This document shows, in pieces, positions 1 to 8,200 of a stretch of DNA of 11,015 nt. Source of the stretch: G039029935 sp039029935. Lineage in GTDB: Bacteria; Chloroflexota; Anaerolineae; Caldilineales; Caldilineaceae. Location: NCBI GenBank assembly GCA_039029935.1, contig JBCCFC010000333.1:1-11015 (forward strand), read 5' to 3'. The notes under the pieces were generated by a model. That model was given only the letters and a program-made list of their open reading frames with translations, did not search any database and had not been told where the DNA came from. Position 1 is the stretch's first letter. Each line of letters begins with the position of its first letter. A program made the translations under genes and the position numbers.

Positions 1-370
1 AAAAGTTGTGATTCTGGCACTCTTGCAGCCAGTTGTCGACGGACTCCCGATTCTCCCGCAGCAGGGCGTCGTTTTGGGCGTGGCACCTTTGCAGACACGA
101 TCGGACGTTGTTGTTATTGGCCCCTTGGTCCTGCCGTTGCAGCCACGCCGTGTTGGCGGCGTGGCGCTCTCCCAGCCTGGCTGTGAGGTACGTGTGCCAG
201 GTCTTCAGGCCGCCCAGGTTGTGGGCGTGCCACTGTTGCAGTTGGGCGTCGTTGTGGGCGTGGCATTTCTGCAGGCACGCGTCGAAGTTGTTGTGGTTTC
301 GCACTTGGACGTATTGATTGCGGGCTGCTATGTCTTGTTGATGGATACACTCGTACTTGCAAAGGCTCAT
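1..370 (-). CDS. Partial His/Asn/Gln-rich hendecad-repeat protein (C-terminus off left edge)
   Basis: I do not recognise a named family. Reading the minus strand from the ATG at 370 gives a frame open to the window edge, about 123 residues. Its composition is protein-like: hydrophilic, rich in His, Asn, Gln, Leu and Trp, with many GC-ending codons. After about 30 residues it settles into 11-residue units such as NDAQLQQWHAH, NLGGLKTWHTY, LTARLGERHAA, NTAWLQRQDQG, NDALLRENRES and VDNWLQECQNH, with a Leu in the middle of nearly every unit. An 11-residue (hendecad) period is typical of right-handed coiled coils, so a rod-like or oligomerising protein is a fair inference. A longer repeat also exists, with CLQKCHAHNDA matched 60 residues later by CLQRCHAQNDA. 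The start is uncertain: there is no clear Shine-Dalgarno, and the frame stays open further upstream, antisense to the ABC gene. The reading-frame evidence is good, but whether the gene is expressed is unknown. Confidence 0.5.
   Translation of the reverse strand, partial: MSLCKYECIHQQDIAARNQYVQVRNHNNFDACLQKCHAHNDAQLQQWHAHNLGGLKTWHTYLTARLGERHAANTAWLQRQDQGANNNNVRSCLQRCHAQNDALLRENRESVDNWLQECQNHNF
64..298. repeat. Two copies of a ~55-bp repeat, 180 bp apart
   Basis: Positions 64-118 and 244-298 align without gaps. Both begin GGGCGTCGTT, share TGGGCGTGGCA, and end in a GTTGTTGT-rich stretch. By eye roughly four in five bases match. The 180-bp offset keeps the reading frame (60 residues), and most differences are conservative in the minus-strand hendecad frame. 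This points to duplication inside a repeat-protein gene rather than a mobile repeat. Confidence 0.6.
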
Positions 371-1312
371 CCCCAACTCATCTACGTGCGGGCATCCTGT
401 TTGGGAGTTAGCATCCAGAAAGGGCAAACGCTCGGCATCGTCGGCGAGAGTGGGTCGGGCAAGAGCGTAACCGTCAACGCGGTAATGCGTCTGCTGCCGC
501 GTAATGCCATGCTGGACGGCGCGTCGTCGATTGAGTTGACACGCAAAGATGGCTCGGTCGTTGACTTGGTGCAAATGTCCAATCGAGGGGAAGAGATTCG
601 CTCGATTCGTGGTGGCGAGATTGCCATGATATTCCAAGAGCCAATGGCCTCATTCTCGCCTGTCTACACTGTCGGCAACCACATGGTTGAGGCCATCCTC
701 ACCCACCGCGATATGAGCAAACGAGAAGCCAGAGAATACGCCATCGACCTGCTCGACAAAGTGGGCATCGCCAACCCCAGCCAGCGATTCAAGCAGTACC
801 CCTTTGAGCTATCTGGCGGGATGCGTCAACGCGCCATGATCGCCATCGCCCTCTCTACTGGGCCATCGCTGCTGATTGCCGACGAACCGACTACCGCGCT
901 CGACGTAACCATCCAAGCGCAGATTCTCGACCTCATGCGTCAACTGCAAGATGAATTTGATATGTCGATTATCTTTATCACGCACGATTTGGGTGTAATT
1001 TCGCAGGTGGCTGATGAAATTGTGGTCATGTACTTGGGTAAGGTGATGGAGCGAGGCCGCATCCGTGAGGTCATCCGCAACCCACAACACCCGTATACGA
1101 AGAGTCTACTGCGCGCCATTCCGCGCCTTGATACCTTGGGTCAACGACTCACGGCCATTGGTGGCAAGTTGCCCAGCCCATTGGAACGTCCTGCCGGATG
1201 TCCGTTTCATACACGCTGCCCAGAGGCGATTGTGGGGACATGTGATGTACGTGTTCCTGCGGAGACGGTGGTGACTGAGGGGCACGAGGCGAGTTGTTTT
1301 TTAGTGGAATAG
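341..1312 (+). CDS. Oligopeptide/dipeptide ABC transporter ATP-binding protein (OppD/DppD-like), atypical N-terminus
   Basis: This is the cytoplasmic ATPase of a peptide/nickel-type ABC importer; it powers uptake through a permease pair fed by a binding protein. All ATPase motifs are present: Walker A GESGSGKS (443-466), Q-loop FQEPM, signature LSGGMRQR (809-832), Walker B LLIADEP (869-889) and the H-loop THD. The C-terminus carries the OppD/DppD-type Cys-rich segment (CPFHTRCP). From the ATG at 341 it is 323 residues, close to family length. However, similarity is convincing only from about 404 (GVSIQKGQTLGIV). The preceding residues do not resemble the usual first beta strand, and the spacing between GVS and the KGQ motif is about two residues short. 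The plus frame stays open back to a GTG at 8, but that part is the antisense of the repeat gene. No RBS is visible. No OppF, permease or binding-protein gene is in the window. It may be a 5'-damaged gene or lie on a rearranged junction. Confidence 0.85.
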   Translation: MDTLVLAKAHPQLIYVRASCLGVSIQKGQTLGIVGESGSGKSVTVNAVMRLLPRNAMLDGASSIELTRKDGSVVDLVQMSNRGEEIRSIRGGEIAMIFQEPMASFSPVYTVGNHMVEAILTHRDMSKREAREYAIDLLDKVGIANPSQRFKQYPFELSGGMRQRAMIAIALSTGPSLLIADEPTTALDVTIQAQILDLMRQLQDEFDMSIIFITHDLGVISQVADEIVVMYLGKVMERGRIREVIRNPQHPYTKSLLRAIPRLDTLGQRLTAIGGKLPSPLERPAGCPFHTRCPEAIVGTCDVRVPAETVVTEGHEASCFLVE

Positions 1313-1472
1313 ATTTGTCCGGTACGGTATTGATGCTTTGTTTTTTGTGCATGATTGGATATACTGGTGTTCTATTGCAACAAAACTATAGCTGAATGAA
1401 ATACTATATCATTCAAATTGATTTATTTAATTTGCAAAGCGTCGTTGATAGAATTTGAAATGGAGCGGAACA
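1313..1472. promoter_or_regulatory. AT-rich intergenic region with TGAATGA/TCATTCA inverted repeat
   Basis: This AT-rich gap separates the ABC gene from the next plus-strand gene and probably holds that gene's promoter. It contains a perfect 7-bp inverted repeat, TGAATGA (1393-1399) and TCATTCA (1409-1415), with a 9-nt spacer. The size suits an operator for a dimeric regulator, which is inference. No -35/-10 pair is clear enough to call. A T-rich stretch at 1340-1347 lacks a convincing stem, so I do not call an ABC terminator. Confidence 0.3.
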
Positions 1473-1682
1473 ATGGTTGTTACAAAAATTACAAAAGAGA
1501 TTGAACCTCTTTCACGGTTTGAGAAATTGCAGTTAATTGCCGCAATTTCAGAAATGCTCATGAAAGAGGAAACACCCAGAGAGTTTGTCGATACAGAAAT
1601 GAGTTATCCGATTTTCACACCGTTTGGGCAAGAAAAAGCAGCGTCTCAACTACAACAATTTATCAATCAAAATCTACTATGA
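1473..1682 (+). CDS. Small protein of unknown function, translationally coupled to retropepsin-like gene
   Basis: I do not recognise a family with certainty. The start at 1473 is chosen because GGAG (1462-1465) sits 7 nt upstream; a TTG at 1455 in the same frame has no such site. The 69-residue product has no signal peptide or membrane segment. Residues ~10-35 (EIEPLSRFEKLQLIAAISEML) resemble, in style only, the short 'L-S-x-x-E-K-L-x-L' helix found at the start of small addiction-module or antitoxin-like proteins. The middle (EMSYPIFTPFGQEKAASQL) is a conserved-looking linker before a C-terminal helix. Its TGA overlaps the next gene's ATG (ATGA, 1679-1682), so the two proteins are probably made together and may interact. 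It could be an adaptor, antitoxin-like partner or substrate of the protease-like neighbour; none of these is shown by the sequence. Confidence 0.75.
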   Translation: MVVTKITKEIEPLSRFEKLQLIAAISEMLMKEETPREFVDTEMSYPIFTPFGQEKAASQLQQFINQNLL

Positions 1683-2092
1683 ACACACAACGATATTCAT
1701 ATACACAACACAATCAGTTTCCAGTAGGTATGCCACTGGTTGATCTGAAACTGTCCTACAATGACAATACAACTCAGGCAACAGCATTGGTCGACTCGGG
1801 TGCATCATTAAACATTCTTCCATATGATATTGGGATTGAACTAGGATTAGATTGGGGCAACCAAAGTTATCAGCTTGAGTTGGGCGGAATTCTTTCTGGT
1901 TCAGTCGCATATGCGGTATTGCTTGATGCAGAATTATTTTACTTTGAACCAGTAAAGTTAGCATTTGCTTGGGTAAATGTTTCAAGACCTAATGTGCGAG
2001 TTCTATTAGGGCAGGTCAACTTTTTCCAAACGTTCGATGTTCACTTCTATGGACATGAGGGCGTTTTTGAAATTTCAACGCGTCTAGCCTGA
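1679..2092 (+). CDS. Retropepsin-like aspartic protease domain protein
   Basis: This 137-residue single-domain protein fits the retroviral-type aspartyl protease fold. The active-site signature is ALVDSGASLNILP, with the putative catalytic Asp at residue 39 in a D-S-G-A motif. Near the C-terminus, VRVLLGQVNFFQTFDVHF matches the conserved 'LLG...FF..F.V.F' strand-turn of bacterial retropepsin-like proteins. Such single-domain enzymes work as homodimers with one Asp from each subunit. There is no signal peptide, so it is probably cytoplasmic. It starts on the ATGA overlap with the 69-residue gene, so expression should be coupled to that gene. It converges on the A2M gene across a shared hairpin terminator. 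The substrate is unknown. I am confident of the fold family, less of actual proteolytic activity. Confidence 0.85.
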   Translation: MNTQRYSYTQHNQFPVGMPLVDLKLSYNDNTTQATALVDSGASLNILPYDIGIELGLDWGNQSYQLELGGILSGSVAYAVLLDAELFYFEPVKLAFAWVNVSRPNVRVLLGQVNFFQTFDVHFYGHEGVFEISTRLA

Positions 2093-2125
2093 GACACTGA
2101 GACCGCAAATAAATAACAAATGAAC

Positions 2126-2197
2126 AAAAACATCCGCGTTCCGCCTTATCTGCGTTAAAAATTAAAAACGCAGATACGGCGGAACGCGGATGTTTTT
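2126..2197. terminator. Bidirectional terminator formed by a 31-bp inverted repeat
   Basis: The left arm (2126-2156) and right arm (2167-2197) pair over 31 bp with one mismatch around a 10-nt A/T loop. A runs on the left and T runs on the right give a U-tract whichever strand is transcribed. It lies between the convergent retropepsin-like gene (ends 2092) and A2M gene (ends 2261), so it can stop both. The arm motif, with ATCTGCGTT and AACGCGGATG, resembles a short repeat seen many times in environmental bacterial genomes; that resemblance is from memory. Confidence 0.85.
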
Positions 2198-2231
2198 TAG
2201 ATCAACTCTATTCTATTTAGTCTGCTTACTC

Positions 2232-2271
2232 TTCAAGTCTTCAACTTTTCAACCCGTCACCTATTCAACCA
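2232..2271. repeat. Short tandem array with 8-bp period (TTCAAnnn), overlapping the A2M stop codon
   Basis: TTCAA begins at 2232, 2240, 2248 and 2264; the missing phase at 2256 reads GTCAC, a degenerate copy. The five units are TTCAAGTC, TTCAACTT, TTCAACCC, GTCACCTA and TTCAACCA. The array begins in the noncoding gap and runs over the A2M stop codon (2261-2263) into its last codons. Its function is unknown; replication slippage near a gene end is the simplest explanation. Confidence 0.5.
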
Positions 2272-5200
2272 CAACCACATCACTACCACTCCGCCCAAAC
2301 ACTTCTGGCGAATACATCTCCTCCGCCTTGGTTGGTGGCACGACAAATGTACCCGGTGTGGTCGCTCGTGCGACATAGGTGTAGTTATGCACACCCTGCC
2401 AGAGCAGCGAGGCAAAGGCTTCGACACGCTCATCACGCAGGTTTTGGTGTTCATACCATGTGCGCCACCACCACCAGCCAAAGCCGCCCGCCGATGCATC
2501 CTGCACCTGTGGATCTTCGGGAATGTCACCAGAGACGGCTAGTGCTGGGTTGATGGTCTCTAGGCCAGCGGGCAGTGGATCGACAAGGGCGACGTTGTAG
2601 CGACGGTTGCTTGTCACCATGCTCAGGCGGACACGGACCCGTGCGCCTGCCTTGATGCGCCATGTACCGTCCTCATCCTGTGTCACGTCGGCTGGATCAT
2701 CGACAGCCTCATAGAGACGTTGGACGGTGAAGCCCATATCGAGCGCATCGAGGTCCAAATCTTCGGGTGCATATTGCAGACCAAGACGGTAGTAGAGTCG
2801 TCCAGGTCCATCCTTGCCTACAATCAAGTCCTCAGTGGCAGCATCTCCAGAGGCAATATTATCGACCAGATAATTCATCGGAATTTCGGTCAGATGACGC
2901 TCGGTGGTACGGCCTTCAAACGCATGCCCACCGACATAGGTGTCACCCAACCAGATGTTGGCGACAAAATCCGGTGTCTCGGCCTCAAAGGTGTTGAAAT
3001 AGCGGTCCAGTGCCAGCAGGATAAAGGCGTTCTCCTGCGTGTTGCGCCAACGGCCACGATTGCGATGCGCCAGCAGCCCGTTGACCACCTTCGGAATCAG
3101 GTCGCTCTCTGGCGTGTCCTGAATGAGCGCATCGAGAATGATGCCATCGGTGCGACGGTTAGAATGCAGCATGATGTACGTCTGGTCGCCATACGACGTG
3201 GTGAAGTTGGCAGCGGATGGCGTCTCGACAACACGGTTGTTGAAATTGCGTCGAATCTCATCAATCTGTGGCTGTGAGGCTGCGTCGCCACTCAACACCT
3301 GCAAAATCCACGCCGATGCCTCGATGGGCAAGTCCTCAATACCTGCCTCGTCAAAGAGTTGACGTGCCTTGAGCGTATCGACATCACCCATCAACTGACG
3401 CACATAGAGCGCATAGCTGCTCAGACTCCAGCGTACCTCTTGGCTGTACCAGTGTGGATAGAAGCGTTCGATGTCACGCAGATAGCCACGCACTCGATCC
3501 TGCATTTCGGCTGGTACATCAAAACCTTTTTCCGCTGCTCGTTGCAATGCATGGGCCGTGTGAATCGTGTAGTACGGCTTGGATTCACGTCCGCGTGTCC
3601 AGATGGGGAAGCCACCATCAAAGTTCTGCATCTGTTGCAACCGTTCGATGTCCCGTTGCACTGCTGCTTCAATCTCCTCTGGCTCTGGCAAGCCCTCGGC
3701 ATCAAATGCGGTCAATACATCCCGCAGTGCAGCCACCGCCAAGATGTGTGAGGCCAACTGCTCGGAACACTCAAAGCGATAGGCTGTCAGATAAAGCACA
3801 GCGTCGGTCAACGCTTGCAATGCCGTTGACGATGTGTTGATCTCCAACCCACCAAATTGTGGGAAGACCCCTTCGGGTGCAGCTACAGGTTGGATGGTTG
3901 AGCCTTCGTCTACGACACCATAAGTGGCAAACGCCTCGGTTGTTACTGGTGTGTAGACAGGCAGGTCAACCGTTGCAGCGTCGGCATAATCGCCAGCATC
4001 TGAAGAAGACACTGCGGCGATTTGGAAACGTGCTGTGCCAGCATTCTCGGTAGTCGATGGGAAGCGGACCTCCACACGGTCATTGGCTGGCACTGTCACC
4101 ATCTGCCCACCAATATCACCCGTCTCTGGATAGCCTTCACCGACCAACACGATGTTGCCAGCCTGTACGACCACATCCACACTCAGGTCTTCATCGGTCT
4201 GGTTTTGTACCACAATCGGCAGTTCAAACTCATCACCAAAATTGAGGAAGCGTGGTGCAGAGGGGCGTACCATCAACGGCAGGCGGGCGGTGATGCTCGA
4301 CTCGCCCATACCAAAGTGGTTCTCATTGGCAACAGCGACGGCCATGACACGATAGCGCGTCAGATTGTCGGGCAGTGTCACCTCAACGGTGGCATTACCA
4401 TCAGCATCGGTCGTCACCTCTGGCGCAAAGACGGCCAGTGGGTCAAAGTTGGATCGTACCTGAATAGCCTGTCCTTGCGCATTGGCATCGCCCCCTTCCT
4501 TGGCAAAGGCAAGGCTATCATCCAGCACAGCCGATTCTTCCATATCAAAGGCAGCTTCGGCGGCCAACGGCATCGGGGCCCCTGCTGGACCCATTGCGCC
4601 TAATGAACGCGTGGCTGCAGATGCCTGGACCACCTCAACGGCTTGGTTGGCGATTTCGTCGGCCAGTGCCTCTGGATTTGCCAACACAATGCGCTCACGG
4701 CTGTAGGTGGTGTTGACCCCGCTCGACAGATTGCGGTAGAAATTTGTCACTGGATCGGCCAATTGATAGGCGGTCAGTGCCAGCACCGATTCATCGACCA
4801 CGACGACGGCGATCTCGGCATCGGCAACAGGTTCGCCATCAGCATCGACAACGGTTACATGGACAGCAGTCTCTGCTCCTGGCTCCAGCGCATCATCCTG
4901 CGGCTCTACACTTAGTGCCAGTGTACGGCTCATGGGTGGGATGGTCAGGTCAAGACGACCGCTGGCAAAGGCGGGGCGAGCTGGCACACCCTCCATTTCA
5001 TCACCATCATCATTAAGACGAGGTGACTCACCAAGGAGATCAACCTGCATGTTCAAGTTGGGGATATGCTCATCTTCGATAGGCACTTCAAGTGTGATGG
5101 TCGATTCATCCATCTGGAAGCGTTCGGTGTAGAGGACCCCGTTGCGGCTCACAGTCAGCAAACCCTCGGCAGGCACAAAGGGCGATTGCACTAAAATCTG

Positions 5201-8200
5201 TGCGACATCCCCCGGCTCGTAGATTTCTTTGTCAGGAATCAACGACGCCTCTTCCTGCTCGACATTGCGGGCCGTTGGGCGATTGCCACCGCTGACCCAA
5301 CGTGTCAACTGGCTCTCATGACGACCGCCATTGTCATCCTCAACTGTGTTATCTATAACTGATGCTGTAATCTGATACTCACCACCCTCAGTCGACTCAA
5401 AGGTACAGGTGACAGGCTCGTCGCCCGATGTCAGCGTACAGGTCTGCTCATCCTCTTCGACCTGTCCCCAACTGCCATTGTTGATCTGCCATTCAAGCCG
5501 CACTGCACGCAGATCAAGCGTCTGCCCGCTCACGGTGTTGCCATCAATATCAACCGCAACGGCCTCAATTTCCAGCGGTGTTCCCTGCTCAACAAAGGTG
5601 CGCTCGCTGCGGATGCCCACATAGACGCGTGATGGATGGACAAGCAGACTGGTGGATGCGGACCAGGCTTGACGGTTGACATCAATGACGGTAGCCTCTG
5701 CCATGATGCTGTAGGGGCGTGGTTCATCGAGCGAATCTAGCCCAATTGAGAGATAGTGTGTGCCAGAGGGGTCGGTGACGCTGCTAAAGGTCTGGAAGCT
5801 ACTGGTGTCGCCTTCGGGGCCAAAGCCAAAGTCATCAAAGCCAAAGCCTCTAAAGAACCACCAAGGCTCCCAGATACCAAAGGTGAAGTCGCTCCAGTTG
5901 GGTGGCGTGTAGCTGCCGGGGCTGGTGCTGACTGACCAATTGGTCTCGGCGTTGGGCAATGGACCACCCGCAAAGTAGACTGCTGAGACCGAGGCAATGG
6001 CCTCATCGCCCACAAAGTAGGGTCCCATTTCCTCGATTTGGGCAGAGACTTCAAACTCTGGGCGACGGAATTCCTGAATCTGGAACGAATGGCTAAAGTT
6101 GCTAAAGTCTGGCACAGACCCTTGTGCCGTGAAATAGATGTTGGCATAGCCAAGGTTGCTATTCTCTGGCAGGTCAAAGGCGAGGTTGAAACCACCCAGC
6201 GCGCTGATTTCGACCGTGCCATTGTCAATTTCATTGCCACGTGGACCCATCACCTGATATTGCATGGAACGCGCACCTGTCGCCAAGCCGATGTCTGCAT
6301 CCTGCATGGCACCAATCTGACGAATCCAGCCCTTGACATGTACGCGTTCACCCGGACGATAGAGGGCACGGTCATCAAAGACATACCAGCGCAGTTCATC
6401 ACGGGGTCGTCCCCGCTGCCAACCATCATCCCAGATATAGTTGCTACGTGAGAGGATGGCGGTATCATCGCCTTGACTCGCCACGATGAGTTGGGTCGCG
6501 CTTGCTGGCAGTGGTGTTGTCACCAAACCCGTCTCATCGGTGGTATGCGTGGCACGGTCAGGATATAGACGCACCTCCGCCCCTTCAACCGATGCGCCAT
6601 CTTGCAGATGGTTGACCCAGACGGTCATCTCGCTGTGGTCAACAAATGCTTCGATACCAAGCTGCGTCACCTGCACCCATGTGACAACGGCCATGTAGGT
6701 ACGGTTGCCAAAGAGTCGGCTGATGAGCGAGCCGGGTGGCGTCTCAACCACAACAATCAGGTGGCCCAAGCCATCGGGCAGAGCTGCACTCAGGTCAATC
6801 AGTGTCTCAGTGAGTTCATCGGTACGGCCATTGGTGTTGATCGAATCGGAGTAGACCAGTTCACCAGGCGGTGTGGGCAACTTCTCTTGACCGCGAAGAT
6901 TCTGACGATAGGTCAGGTAATCACGCCAATCTTCGGGACCAACGGCATAGGCACTGACATTGAGCTTGTCAAAGTTGACCGAATAGACGCTGAACGCGGG
7001 TGTCTGTGATGAAGGGTCAAGCGTGATCATGGCATCGTCTGGCCCGGTCAGGAATTGCGGGGCATCGCCTGTGCGGAAGTTGACGGTTTGGTTTTTGCCC
7101 AAGGTTTGGCCGAAGGTATCCTGAATGGTGGCGTCCAGTGTAACCTCATAATGGGTGCGCCCCGCTGTTTGACCTTGTAGTCTGACGGTGTTACCAAAGA
7201 CTTCAATTTGTAAGCCAGGAACCTCTGGTGATATGGAGACCATTGAGGCATCGACAACATCCGTGTCGAGTGGATTGTTAAAGATAATCTGGAAGGGCGA
7301 AAGTGGTGGACAGTCATTCCCACCAAAGCTACAGAAGCTGTCTTCGATGCGCAAGGGGGCATAGGTCTGGAAGCTAAATGACTGGACGCTTTCGGTTGTC
7401 AGTGGCCCCTCGGCTGATGGCGTGTTTGGTCCGACATTGACGACAACGGTCGTGTCGGTTGGGAATGGCTCAGTCGTCTTAAAGGCCACCCAACGCCCTT
7501 CACGGCTACGGTTGATGAGGCTGCCAATCCGCTCATTCTCTGATGCCTCTTCCTCGCTTACCAACTCAATGTCATATTGGGTGCGGTTGGCGGTCACGCT
7601 GATGGTGTCCAGCACAGCCTCGGCATCAATCAACTGGTCAAAGGCGACAAAGAGCAGCGTGTCCAATGCCTGTGGACCAAAGTTAGGGAAGGATGATGTC
7701 AGCACTGGCGGCGGTGTGCGGAAGCTCCACGTCACATCCTCGGCCAACACGCCACCCGTTGCCGACTCGGTTCCCGCTGAAATCGTCGCCACATATTCGG
7801 TCGCCTTGGGGAAACGGTCGATGCGGGTCTCTTCGGCAGTATCGCTGTCATCGAACTCAAAAGTCAGCGTCTTTGTCCCCAGCCAACGCCATGTGCCAAG
7901 CAATGCTGGTTCCAACTGTACAGGCACATCGGCTGCACTCAGCATATCCAACGTCGCCAGCGGGACCATCGGCTGGTTAAAGGTCACATTGAGAAATGGG
8001 GCCTGTGGAATCTCACCTTGCGGGGCAAAGCGCAACACCTCCAGCGGTCCCTCTTCGGCAGCATCCGGTGCAGCCATATTCTCGTCCGGCGGGAACACCT
8101 CATCAATGGTGTCACCTGTGCGTGGCGGTGGCAAAATCTGCTCCGGCAAGCGGAACTCGACCTGATCCCCTGCATCCGTCTCCAACGGTGGCAGACGGTC

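Noticed and set aside
8..340. N-terminal extension of the ABC ATPase from GTG at 8
   Set aside because: It is Val/Leu-rich low complexity, has no ABC homology or RBS, and is the antisense of an ordered hendecad-repeat frame.
1..360. CRISPR array suggested by repeated GGGCGTCGTT/GTGGGCGTGGCA motifs
   Set aside because: Repeat units differ from one another, spacing follows 33-bp coding periodicity, and there are no unique spacers.
1455..1472. TTG start at 1455 for the 69-residue gene
   Set aside because: The ATG at 1473 has GGAG at a 7-nt spacing that falls inside the longer version; the added residues look noncoding.
2720..3277. Long plus-strand open frames opposite the A2M gene (also 4022-4603 and 7422-8165)
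   Set aside because: They are antisense shadows of a strongly coding minus-strand gene with clear A2M domains, and none has a protein-family motif.
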